NCBI GenBank assembly: GCA_029207755.1
Contig: JARCOQ010000002.1
Span: forward strand, 116,831,083 to 116,895,082
Origin: Chamaea fasciata
Taxonomy: Eukaryota; Chordata; Aves; Passeriformes; Sylviidae
Length of the DNA stretch: 64,000 bases
Direction of reading: 5' to 3'
The position numbers were made by a program, and so were the translations under genes. Below, piece by piece: positions 1 through 13,000 of the stretch. The notes under the pieces are model-generated. The model searched no databases, was not told the DNA's origin, and saw nothing but the letters and a program-made list of their open reading frames with translations. The first letter of the stretch is position 1. Every line of letters starts with the position of its first letter.

Positions 1-53
1 GTCCTGGGCTTTCTCACCAGCTGGCCCCACCTAGGAAGCCAGGAGTCTCTCAC

Positions 54-1073
54 CTGTCTGTGTGTGGATAAGAAAGTTGGGGTCGTGCTGGAGCAGGCGG
101 TAGGTGAGCCGGCTGTTCTGCCCGGCGTCCCGGTCGCTTGCCATCACCCTTCCCACACTGCTGCCAGGAGCCTGGTTCTCAGACACGGTGAAGAAGTAGC
201 GCTCCTCGCTCAGCCGAGGGCTGTTGTCGTTCTCATCAGTGATGCTGACCCGCACGGTGCTGGTGCCGGTTTTCCGTGTGTCGGCCGCAGTCCCAGTGCC
301 TCCCACCGAGGCCAGCACCGTCAGCACGTACAAGTCCCGCGTCTCCCGGTCCAGGGCACTCTTGACGTACAGCCAGCCGCTTTCAGGCACGATGCCAAAG
401 CTGGCAGCGTCCCCATCTGCACGCAGGTGGTAGGTAAGGGCCGTGGATTCCACATCATGTGCCAGGGCCCTCACCTGAAGGAAGCGGGTGGAGACAGGAA
501 CACCCTCCTGCACCTCCACACGGTAGGTGAGAGTGTCAAAGATGGGCCCATTGTCGTCCTCGGCCTGTACGTGCACCAGCAGCGTGAAGGTGGAGCTGAG
601 CTGCGGAATGCCGCTGTCCCGGGCCGTGATGGCCAGGCTGTAGGCCGAGATGGCCTCGTACTGCAGGGCCCCAAGGAGCCGCACCGCCCCTGAGGAACGC
701 TCCACAACGAAGGTGCCCTCACCTCCCGACACCAGCTCAAAGGTCACCTGTCCATTGGCACCACTGTCACGGTCCTCGGCCTGCACGGTGTAGACTGTAG
801 TCCCGGGTTCTGTGGCCTCTGGCAACAAGATGGAGTCGGAGGGAGTTGGGAATGCCGGCACGTTATCGTTCACATCTGATACAGAGATCTTCACACGTGT
901 GTTGCTGTAGGCAGGAGGTGAACCGCTCCGGGCCTGGACATCCAGGATGAGAACCGACTGGGACTCGTGATCCAGCGGCAGGCTGGTGCGGAGCTGCCCC
1001 GAGGCCGAGTCGATGGAGAAATAGCCGTGAGGGTCCCCCGAGGAGATGGAATAGAAGATGTCATCAGCATGAC
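54..1073 (-). CDS. DCHS1: DCHS1 coding exon 5 (repeats 8-10, start of 11)
   Basis: 1020 nt, entered and left after one base of a codon. The acceptor is CTCTTACCCACAG before GTCATGCTG; the donor is GTGAGA at 53-48. Linkers visible are DVNDNVPAF, the degenerate EDDNGPIF and DENDNSPRL. The exon ends in FLIHTQTG, to be completed by the next exon beyond the left edge of the window. Confidence 0.93.
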
Positions 1074-4000
1074 CTGTGGGTAAGAGGATGGAGACAGAAG
1101 GAACGAGATGCCATCCAGCTCACTCCCTCAGCCCCACGGTCAGGAAGCTGCGGTCCAGGGTGTGCAGCAGCACTGTGCCCATGTGCACAGACACACAGGT
1201 GTGCATACAGCACCTGTGCAAGCACAGGTGCTGAGCTGGGTGCACATTCACATGTGAGCGTGTGGAGCTCCCAGAGCAGGGCCACTCCATGAGGAAGTGG
1301 TGGATGCCGACCCTCAAGGATGGTGTGGGGACAGGGAAAGTGGTAACATGCAAAAGGGACAAGCCCATACCTGGCGGGTTCTGGGCCCGGACAGCTCCCA
1401 CACTGGCGCCCTGTGGCATGTCCTCGGGCACGCTGAAGAAGTACTGAGCTTGCTCAAAGACAGGGGGTGAGACTGTGCCCTCCACGATGCTGATGTTTAC
1501 CCGGGCATTTGGCTGTGCCTGCAGGCCCCCTCCATCCTGAGCAGAGATCACCAGCTGCACCAGGGTGTTGGCTTTGCCACTCAGAGACCATGACAGAGAG
1601 ATGACACCTGAGGAAGAAAATCACTGATGTGGCATTGTGCTGCACCTGTCACCTGGCACCAGGGGACAGGTCAAACCATAAGCTGGAAAAGACAGACCAG
1701 AAGGGGCAGGAAACAACATGCATCACAGTGGGAGCCCACCACAGAGGAGCTGGAGTGAATGAGTGGAGCTCTCCCAGGAAAGCCTCCCCAAATCCTCCAC
1801 ACTTAATCTTACACTCAGCTCTGAGTTAAGCAGTGGTACAGCCTGTGGGACACGAGCCAGAAGGCAGGTCTTGGGAGAGGGAAAGGAGGGGATAGGGCTT
1901 CCAGTCTGGGGCACAGGGTGAGTGTCAAAACACAGCAAGTGGGCCCTGGGTGTGGAAGTGAAGGACCAAAACTGATAGGCCCTACAATGGAAGTGGCCCT
2001 GCCTTAGGAGGGCTGGTAGGGCTTGTCTCATTCCAGTCACCTGCTGGGAACTTGAGAACCAGTATGCAGATCCCCCAGTGCACCTTTTTGTCTTGCTGAG
2101 AGTCCCTGGCACCACACACCCGTGCACCCACTTCCCCAGCAGAAACTGTTCTGGCTTCGAGCAGATGCAGCCAATGAGAACAGTGGGATCAAGAGTGATA
2201 GAGTTATAGAGGAGAGTTAACTGAGCTGGGGAAGAGGGGACTGGCAGGGACAAGAAAGGAAGCAGGATACAGCCTGATGGGGCGAAGCATCAGCACACAA
2301 GAGGAAGGGCACAGTGAGTCAGGGATGGGGAATGGGGAGAAGAAGAAGACGGGACAAATGAAGAACAGAACAGGGAGCAGAAACAAAAAGTCAGGGACTG
2401 AGTCTGGGAAGGGGTTACCAGACGTTAAGGAAGTTTAGCAGGGAGAGGAACAGACATGCTCTGGAGACAGACTGCACTGCTGAGATGGCCGAGCAGTGAC
2501 ACTCAGGCTGGTTTTGACACCTCTCACACCACAGTGCTCCAACTGCTGCCTGCCCTGGCTGCCTGCCAGTTCTCACCCGTGTCCTTGTTGAGGGAGAAGA
2601 GTGGGGGTGAGTTTCCCAGGACGATGCGGTATGTCACTCTCCCGTTCAGCCCCTCGTCCTTGTCATGGGCAGTGACACGCAGCACGGCTGTCCCTGGCAT
2701 GCTCTGTGTGCTGATGCTGGCAGCGTACTCCAGCGGATAAAACACCGGCCGGTTGTCATTCGTGTCCTCCAGGAACACCTTCACATACACCATGGAGTTC
2801 AGGCCGCCCTGAGGAGGCACCAGATCAGAGACAGCGCAAGGACAGCAGCATCCCCTGCACAGTGCTGGGCCAGCAGCAACACTGCATAGGCAGCCTCGCT
2901 AGCACTCACCCCGTCCACAGCAGTGATGGTGAAGTCGTAGGCAGAAGTGCCCTCATCGCGGTCCAGAGGCTGCACCGTGCACAGCTGCCCTGAGTGCTTG
3001 TCAATGCTGAACTGTGTGGGGACAACGCTGCCGATGCCAGAGCCAATGGAGTAGGAAAGGGAGCCAAATGCACCGCTGTCTGCGTCTGTGGCTGTTACCT
3101 GTGTGAGGGAAGGCACCACCTGAACAGAACAGACCATCAGCCAGACCTAGCCCAGCACCACCACCACACCCCAGTGCCACCATCTGCTCCATGGCCACAG
3201 CCACCACACCACCCTCAGAGCTGGCCATCATGACACAGTGTGACAGCAACTGTGGCTCTTGGCCCAGACCAGCCACTGCTCCTTCTGCAGGACATGAAGC
3301 ACTGCAGCAGCAGCAGCCCCTGCACCTCTGTTCCTCCTTTTTTGCAAAGACACTCAGGACGGGACATGAAGAAAGTCAACCCCCTGTCACCATGGCCCTG
3401 GCTCTGTCCCGCTCTCAGAGCTCTGTGTCTAGCAGCCCCAGACACCTGGCATGAGGATGGCGGGTGGCACTGCCCTGAGACAGTCCGGTCTCATGTTGAC
3501 TGTCCACGAGAACTGCACCCACTGTGACAGACACAGCAGGAGGATGAATGCTGCTCCCTGCTCGCCTTCCCCAGTTCCTCCTTGGGCTCCTACAGAGCCC
3601 AGGTCAGCAGAAACCAACTCCTGAATCCACATTCCTGCCCACAGCTCCTCCACCAGCTGGGAGCTCCATGGAGAACAAAGCTGGGGGACAGAGCTGGGGG
3701 AAGGCAGCTGGGCCAGGCTCGGGTGAAGTGGAGTTCAGGCCTCGTCAGCCACAGCTCCTCCCCGCAGCAGCCATGGGGCCTCGGCTCCCGCACGAGCAGC
3801 GCAGGAACGCCACACGCGCGCCAAGAGGAGGGCCTGGCTGGGGGCTGCAAGCCCGGCCATCAGGGATGGAGGAACCAGGGCAAGGGGACACAGAGCGGCT
3901 GGGCAGGGGTGGCACCACCCTGTCCTGACCAGGAAGGGGAGGCAGCACCTGTGACACCCCCAGCAGCCCTGCTGCCTGTGGTCTGAGGGGCTGCCTGCAG

Positions 4001-7000
4001 GGAGAAACTGAGACCACATCTCCAGTGAGCACTAAGCTCCTGTGCAGAGGATTTGCTCCCCAGCCCTGCAGCAGCTGCCAGAAGAAGCACCATGGAACAG
4101 GATCCCTCCTCCCCACTCCAGCTGCAGAGCACTTGGAAACACAGGTGCTGTGACAGAACTGGGTCAGGAGGCACTTTGGGAAACTGGGCCCACCTAGAGC
4201 TCACTGCCCCACTCCCTGCTGCCCCTGGACCCACCTAGAGCTCACTGCCCCACTCCCTACTGCCCCAGCCCATCTTCCTGGGGAGCTGCTCAGCAGAGAG
4301 TACAAATCTGACCTCACTGACCTCACTGGAGCTCGTATGCAGGTTACCAGTACACTGGCTCCATGCTGCCTTGTTGTTACTGGGGTACAGCTTGTACCCA
4401 CACCCCACTGTGCCTCTGCCATGCCTGGGATACAGCCCTGCACCCCCACCCTGATGTGCCTCTGCCATTCCTTGGGTCAGTTGCCAGCCTTCTCCACCAC
4501 TGCAGATGGAAATGCGTAAGAAACTGACCACCTGCCACAGTGACTGGAATAGGTACTATATGGTAAACTGAGATTTTTCTCTCCTTCAAAATGAACTACT
4601 TCTCACCCTGCAGGTTATCCAAAATGCACGTCAGCTGCTTTAATCACTGTACAGGAACACGCTCTGCTGCAGAGTGAGATGCTAGCTTCAGGCTCCTTAA
4701 GCCAGAGGCTCTGATGCTTCCAGAAGAGCCTCACTTCCCCATCATAACCATCTTCTTCTGGGTGCCACCCTTAGGAACACTCAAAGGGGGAATATCCAGT
4801 TTCTTGCCACAAGATCTGGGTCAGGTTTCGGGAACAGAGGAGCAATAGATGAGCTCTCACTACTGTGTAGTGCAGCGCCATTTCCCTGGCAGATTCCTGG
4901 TACCCAGAGCCATCTTCCAGCAAGATAACTGGTGGAGCCAGCAGTCTGGTGTCAGAACCAGCCCTGGCTGTGCAGCCAGGACAAGGTATCCCATATATCT
5001 AGTGCTTCACTGCCCCGTCCTGTGATGGGACCACCTGTGGACCACTGGTCCAACACAGAACTCTGCCCAACATGAGCTTACACAGGGTCTAAGGGAGGTC
5101 ACATCACTGGAGCAACCACAACTGGAGTCCTGCAGCTGGTTCTTGTCTCTCTTGGATGGGTGATGCTAAACTGCCAAGAGAAAAGCCACAGGAACAGCAA
5201 ACCCCTGCTGGACCAGGTAATGGTGTTGGCTGAGTTTGGGGCCACTGGACATCTTGCTCAGTGCTCTGCCAGTGTGTGCAGAGGGAGCTGGGCTGTGGCT
5301 GGTGCACCCCAGTCTCAGCTCCCTGCCTGCAGACTGCTTATATCCCACATGTGAATCCCACGGGATGGGACTGGCTGACTGCCTGTGGGCAGCTCACGCT
5401 CAGCAGGGCCTGATGTGAGACCCAGGGACAGCAGGTTCACTGCTGCAGCCTCCTGGGGACTCCTGAGAGACATCACAGGGGGGCCACCAGCCACCAGGTA
5501 TGGCAAGCACCTTGTTTCAGCTGGCATGCGCTGCTGCAGACTCAGAGCACACGCAGTCTGGGACAGGGACACATTTTTAGCTGTGAGGGCAATTAGTCAC
5601 CAAAAGGGCTCATTAAGGCCTGCGGTGAGTTCACCACTTCTGGAAATTTTTAAACCAAGCATGGACATTTTTCCAGGAACTTTGCTAGAAGCTAATGCAG
5701 GGCAGCCCCAGGCTCTGTATTTAGCATCCGCCCCAAATCTTGGATCCACAGCTGGTTTTACTGCAGCTCATTCATGAGACTCCTGATGTTTGCCTGAAAA
5801 ATGCAGGGAAACGGGGTCAAGCTGCCTGTGGAACTGCCCAGGAAGCTCTCTGCTGGGGCCGTGCCAGTCCTGCTGCTCGAATATGTGGGAGCAGGAGCCA
5901 GGGCTCTGAGGCTGAATGGCAGCCCCATTGCTCTCTCACCTCTGACTTCTGAACAGAGCCTGCACACCCACTAAAGGCTTTAAGCAGAAGGACATCAATG
6001 CACTGCAAGGAGATTCCTGACCTGAAGCTGCCAAGGAGGCAGCAGGACCTGAGGAAGCCAGGATCACAGACCCCTGGTTTCACAAAGAATTCCAATGTCC
6101 CTGCCAAGCAGGGATGGCCTGCAGCTGGATCTGCTGTTCCCTAAAAGGGAGTACTCACTGGGGTTGTGGCAGTAGCTGTGACTGCAGGGACCATGAAGCA
6201 GCAGATTCAGGATCCTAAAGGGAGTGAGGAAGAAGAGAAGCAGAGTACAGACCCTGGACTGCAAGACAGACTTTAGCTTTTACAGGGAACTGGTTGACGG
6301 TAGGGATCTCATGGGAGGCAGCATCGAAGGCCAAGGCAGCTCAGGAAAGCTGGCAAGCCTTCAGGACAGCACACTCCAGAACAGCCCATCCCAGTGTGCA
6401 GGAAAACACAGAGACGTCAGCAGATGGCCCGGGCTAACAGGGGCCTCAGGGCTAAGCTGCCATGCAAAAGGTGGCGCATGCTAAGAGAACTGGGATTGTG
6501 CAGCCTGGAGAAGAGAAGGCTCTGGAGTGACCTAATTGTGGCCTTTCAGCATCTGAAAGGAGCCAATGAGAAAGATGGAGAGAGGCTATTTCAAAGAGCC
6601 TGGAAAGAGAGGACAAGGGAGTACAGCTTCACACTGACAGAGAGTAGGTTTACATTGGATATTGGGAAAAAATTCTTCCCTGTAAGAGTAGTGAGGCCCT
6701 GGGACAGGGTGCCCAGAGAAGCTATGGCTGCCCAACCCTGGAAGTGTCCAAGGCCAGGCTGGACAACCTGGTTCCAGGGCTTGGAATGACCTGGTTTAGT
6801 GGAAGATGTCCCTGCTCATGGCAGGGGCTGGAACAAGATGATATTTAAGGTCCCTTCCAACCCAAGCCATTCCACAATTCTTTGAGATCTGCACGGAGGC
6901 AAGATACACAGTAGGAATCTATAAACATTGCCAGGCTTGTCAGGAGTGTGTCAGCAAAGCCAAAGTTCAAGCCTGAGCTCGCCAAGAAGAGCCTCCACCA

Positions 7001-10000
7001 CTGTGCTGGTAGTGAGGGCCTGAAGAAGGGCCCATTCCTGAGTGTAGTCGGTGGTTCAGCAGCAGCAGGGCCAGGTAAGACTGGAACACTCAATGCCTCC
7101 TCCACCAGCCTCCACGCTGTTCAAAAGGGTTCAGAGAGCTACCAGAGAGGGGTGAAGATGGAGTCGGTATTTCTTTAAAAAGACTGATCCACGTGAATCC
7201 ATGGGACTCAAGAGACTGCATCAATGGACGCTGACAGAAATGGATTTGTAGGGCTGCTCTTCACACGCGGTGCAAATCAGGAGAGATCCCTGACAACTGG
7301 AGGAATGCAAGTGTCACGTCCCACCTTCAACAAAGGCCAAAAGGATCCTCTGAGGGTCTGTGTTCTTGTCAGACACACCTTGGGCCCTGGGAGAATCATG
7401 GAATGAGTCTCCTTGTAGCATGTTTTAGGCCACATGAAAGATCCTGAAAGGGAAGAGCCATCATGGATTGACCATCCTGTTTGCTCTCTGTGGGGGAGTG
7501 ATGGGATCTGGAGTCAAAGGGCTGATGGCTGTGGGTGACAATTGCCTTGACTTTAGGAAGGATTTTGACACCTTCTCCCACAGTCGTCATATTCAAGGCA
7601 GGATGTTACAGTTTGGAGGGCTGGGCAATTGGGTGGGTGAAAGGTTGGAAAACAGGCTCTGGAGGAGATGTTCATGAGCAGTGCGCTGCCTGGGGGCTGT
7701 AATGAGGGAAGGGATCTGGATGAAAGTGACAGGGGAAATACATCTTTTCTGTCAGATAATGGATGCAAATGAAAAGGCATATACCCTCGAGACCAGAGGA
7801 TATGTTAAGGAACCCAGGGGATGACCCTGATGCTGTGTTTTGCAGACTTTGTTGATAGGTGTAGAAGAGGCTTGCTACCATGGCAGGGTTTGGGGAACAC
7901 ATCTGGGGTACCTTCTGCTGAAATCACTCACTGATCAGTGTAATTACATGGGAACGCAGCTGCTGGCATCTAACTCCCAACTGGATTTGAATCTGGCAGG
8001 GATGTCAAAGTCAACAAGAAGGGCTTCTGTAAGTACACTGGTGACGAAAGGAAGGCTTCTCTAGATGAAGGAAACTAGGGACCTGATGACAAAGGACATG
8101 TAAAAGACTGGGGTACTTAATGCCCTCTCTCCCTTTCTCCCTACTGGTGTGATGGGTCTTCAGGAATCTCAGGTCTCAGAGACCAGGATGAAACACATCA
8201 TTGCTCCTCACAATAATCTTTGCTCAGTCATAGTGTTTGGGAGGTGCCTGAGGGCTGTAGGAAGGTAAATCTCTCTCCTATCTTCAAGAGTAAGCAGGAG
8301 GACCCAGGTAACTACAAAACAATCAGCATCACCTTGATCCCTGGAAAAGTGATGGAACAGCTAATCCTGGAAACCATTTTTATGCATGAGAAGAACAAGA
8401 AGGTCATCAGGAGCGGTGAGCACAACTTCCCCTAAGCACAAATCATGCTTGATCCACATGATGGATGACTGGCCTGGTGGATGATGGAAAAGGAGTGGAT
8501 ATTGTCAACCTGAAGTGCACTAAATTCTTTGACACTCTCCCCCATAAGATCCTCGTTCAGCTGATCAGCTCCTGTCCAGAGAGTAGTGATCAGGGGCACG
8601 ATATCTACTTGGAGGCCAGTAGCTAGCAGTGTACCCCAGGGGTCAATCCTACCTCCAGTCCTGTTTGGCATCTTCATTAACAACCTGGTTGATGGTGTAG
8701 TGTGTACCCCGAGCATGGTTGCTGATGACCCCAAATTCGGAGGAGTGGCTTATTTGCCAGAGGGTGGTGCTGCATCTAGAGTGACCTTGAGAGGCTGCAG
8801 GGATGGATGAGAGGCCTCCTAAAGTTCAACGAGGGACACTGCAAAGCTCTGCCCCAGGGAAGAAACAATCCCCTGCACCAGCATATGCTGGGGAGCATAC
8901 ACTGGAGAGGAGCTTAGCAGAAGAGGCCCTCAGGGGCGCCAAGCTGAAGATGAGACAGCAATGTGCCCTTGCTGCAAGGAAGGAGAATAGTGTCCTGGGC
9001 AGCATCAGGATGAGTGTGGCCAGCAGGTCAGGGAGAGGATCTCGCCCCTCTCCTCAGCAGTGACGAGGCCACAGGTGGAGCGCTGGCTCCCCAGTACAGA
9101 AGAGAGATGGCAATACTGGAGAGAGTCCAGTGAAGGGCCACAAAGAGGATGGAGGGACTGGAGCACCTCTCCTGTGACAAAATACTGAGGGAGCTGGGAT
9201 GGTTCAGCCTGGAGAAGGGGTATCATTCATACAGGAAAGAGGGCAACAAGGGGATAAATCCAGGCTCTTCCCAGCTGTGCCCAGTGTCAGGATCAGAGGG
9301 CACAGGCACACACACACTGGAACACAGGAGAGTCCCTCTGAAGATCAGGAAGCACTTTGCCTTTGTGAGGTTGCCCAGGAAACTGGGGATGTCCTGGGCA
9401 ACCAACTCTGGATGGTGCTGCTTATGCATGGAGGGGTTGTACTAGATTATCTCAAGAGGTCCTTTCCAAACTCAACCATTCTGTGAACTCCAGCCAAAGA
9501 CCCTCCTGAACACCCCAGCTCCCCACTGAGCTCAAATTGTTCCGAGAGAGCTGATTTGCTTCCCCGTCCCTGCACGGCAGCCTTGACCACACTGGGCAGC
9601 AGCATCTGCTACCTGCCCCTCCTTCCCTGCAGGTGTGGTGAGAAGGCTTTGCTGGAGTGCCTTGCAGCTGGGCAGAAGAGCATGCAGTGGGAGTGCAGTG
9701 ACCACCACGGAGCAGAAGAGGACAACAAAGGAGAACAGCAAGATGACTCAAGGTTAGGCAGCAAGAAACCAGAGCACCAGACTTTGAAAAGGAAGCGGGG
9801 TTCTGGCCAAGTGTGCCTCTCCCCACTGCACGGAGAGCTGGGAGGGCAGTGATGGGTATTGAGGCCTTGCTATTTCACACTCTCCTCCCAGTTCCCCAGC
9901 AAGACAGGAGGGACAAGTGGTGCCAAGGCACAACAGACTTCTTATTTCCCGGAGATGGGGGTGGATGAAGTACAGCCCCACACCAGGGTCCTCAGCTGCA

Positions 10001-13000
10001 TCGCCTGTGGGAGTCAAACCTGCCCCTTCCCATAGAGCCATCTCAAGCACATCACCAGAGCCCCTTGCACACACCTCCTGCCTTTACAGCCCTCCTGCTG
10101 ACCTGTGAACCCCCGCCCAGCCCACAGTGCTGTAAAGTGATGGAGCACACTTCAGCAGCTTGGGCCTCCACTCCTCAGCCATCCTCCCCACTCCAGCCAG
10201 CGCAGTCAGCAGGCAGGGAACTCATCTGGAGCGTAGCCATGGCTGGGGCTCTGCTGCACACATGTTATGCTGTGGCTTTGGCAAACATCTGGCTCTGGGG
10301 CTCCCGCCCCTCTGAGTGACGGCTCTTGGTGGGAGAGGAGGGGAGGCTGGCGCCAGTGTGGTCAGCGATCCCACGCATGGCTCCCTGCGCCTGAGTGCGT
10401 GCCAGGCGTCCTGCCCTCCCAGCCCTGGCACAGCCACTGACCAGCTAAAAGCAGCCAGGGAGTGGCCACGTGGCTATTTCAGGAGCCATTCCTGGCTCCA
10501 GGGCTTTGTCTCAGCCTCCAGCACACTCGGGTCTCAGGGGAGGGAGCAGGGTCAGGGTTCGGCCCAGCGACAGTCCAGCACACGTGGCCAAGGCGAGGGT
10601 CAGACCCCACCAGAGCCCCCTGTCCGGGGAGCCCAGGCCTGGCTGCCGGCGCTGCTGGCTCGCACCGCTGGGTCCCCAGGGCCCCAGACACGAGCAGGAG
10701 TCTGCCTGGTGGTCCCACGGCCAAGGCCTCCACACTGCCCAGAGAAGCTGTGGCTGCCCCGTCCCTGGCATTCAAGGTTAGGCTGGATGGGGCTTGGAGC
10801 AACCTGGTCTAGTGGAAGGTGTCTTTGCCCATAACAGGGCGTGAAACAAGATTGGCTTTAAGGTCCCTTCCCACCCTTCTCTGATTCTGTGACAGACACA
10901 GGGCTGCCAGAAACACACGTACCCGGGCATGGGGAGCAGGGGCTGCTGATGGCCCCCAGCACTGCTCTGAACAGGGTAAAGCCTTCGGTTCAGAGGATGA
11001 GGGGAAGTGGGTTAACCACAGACACTGGCAGAGAGGATGTGGATGGCGGGGCTGGGCAAGAGGTGTGGGAGCCTGGGAGTGCACAGCCCCCTTCTGGGAC
11101 CCGGTGCCTCCATGCACAGGGACAGACCAAGGCTAAGATGGACAAGGAGCAAGGTTCCGCACCTGGATTCCTGGTGCAGTTCCTGGATGCTGGTGAAATG
11201 GCATCTGCAGCCAGGAGCTACAGGGCATAGGGAGCCCCATGGAAGGTGCAGGAGCTGAACAGGATATAGCAGCTGGGGAGCAGAAAGGGGCAGGGAATCC
11301 TGGAGCAGAGCAGGGCTGGGAAGCTGGGCTATGTGGGGAAGAGTGCTCAAGATGGGGGGCTTGAATGAGGCAGGCACAGCACAGGGTGGAAATGGCAGGG
11401 CCCAGGGAGGCACTGAAGCCAGAATGACCCCAAACCAGGGTGTGGAGCTCAGGCAGGGAGAGTTCAGAGAAGGTCTGTGCAAAAAGATGGGACACAGATC
11501 AGCAAGATGTGCAGGAGAGACTGGGCTGGGTTCAGCACAAGATTGAGCATATCAGGCAAGGTGAGCCTAGGGAGCAAGGCAGGAATGGGGCCCCCAACAT
11601 CAGGAGGACATGGAACTGCTCTGGAGACAGGCTGGGCAAGATGGGGGTGCTCAACCTTGAGAAGGCTCCAGGGAAACCTTAGAGTCCCTTCCAGTGCCTA
11701 AAGGGGCTCCAAGAGAGGTGGAGAGGGACTGGAGACAAGGGGCCTGGAGGGACAGGGCAAGGGAGAATGGCTTCCCACTGCCAGAGGACAAGGTTAGATG
11801 GCATATTGGGAAGAAGTTTGTCCCTGTGAGGGTGGTGAGGCCCTGGCACAGGTTGCCCAGAGCAGATGTGGCTGCTCCATCCCTGAACGTGCTCAAGGCC
11901 AGGTTGGACTGGCCTAGCAGAAGGTGTCCCTGCCCATGGCAGGGGGTTGGAACTGGATGATATTTAAGGTTCCTTCCCACCTAAACCATTCTGGGATTCC
12001 ACAGGGAGCAGGGAGAGGCTGGCATGTCCCAAGGGCTGTGCAGGTGGAGGAGAACTGCCCCGGGTCACAGTGGCCAGGGTCCCGGGGGAGAAGACAACTG
12101 CAGCTGGTACTGACCAAGGGGTGCGGGGAGAACAAGAGGGAGCAGAAACTAGGAGGTGGGGTGGGGCGTGCTGGTGACTGGGGCCATGGGAGGGGGGCAG
12201 GAGGGCTGGCCCTTTGGAAGGCAGCATGCGTGGGTGGGGCTGTGGGTGGACATGGACCAGGGAGCTGTGTGAGCAAGGGCAGCGGTAGAAAGAGGAGTTC
12301 TGAGGGGCCTAGAGCTGAAGCAGAGGTAAGGGAAAAGGGGCAGCTGTGAGGGGGCTGGGGATTGCATGGAGGAAGGAGGGAGCTGTTCAAGGGGGTTGGG
12401 AGGAGGAGCAGAGGATGGGGGGAGAGGAGCGAGAGGGGCTGGGGCCTCTCAGCTGCAGTGGAAAAGCTGCTGCAGCTCCAGGGGAAATGCTACTTGAATT
12501 AATCATGGCGCTGGCTGCTGTGCCAAGCCCAGGAGGAGGCTGCTGGCAGCGCAAGGAAATAACTTTCACAGGAATTTGGAACAAACGCAGCTCTTCTGGC
12601 GGTAACAACAGCACTCACCTCCCCCCACAACCTCCCCGTGTACCAGCATCTCCCCCATGCCCACACTCCTGTGCACCCCCAGATCCTCCCACATGGCAGC
12701 CTGCTCCTCAGGACCATGATGCTCTCCCTCCCCCTGCTCTGCTCCCCAGCACGCTCCCAGGCATCTCCTCATCTTGCTTTGGAAAGCTTTCCCTCTTGTT
12801 TCCAAGTGGGGGGGCCTGTTCTGTGTTGTGCAAAGGTCTGAAAATAGGTTGATGCTAAATCCCTTGCCCTAAGAACACAAATGCAGGCAGCAATGCCCCA
12901 CTTCCTCCTACCACTTCCCTTGACCGCACTTGGTGAGCATCAGCCCTTGTGCTGCTCCAGCGTCCATGCATGACTATGCTCCGTGTCCCCGCACAGCTGC

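Noticed and set aside
7200..9486. Coding reverse-transcriptase gene
   Set aside because: CR1 motifs are recognisable but broken by stops and frameshifts. No copy in the window keeps an intact ORF.
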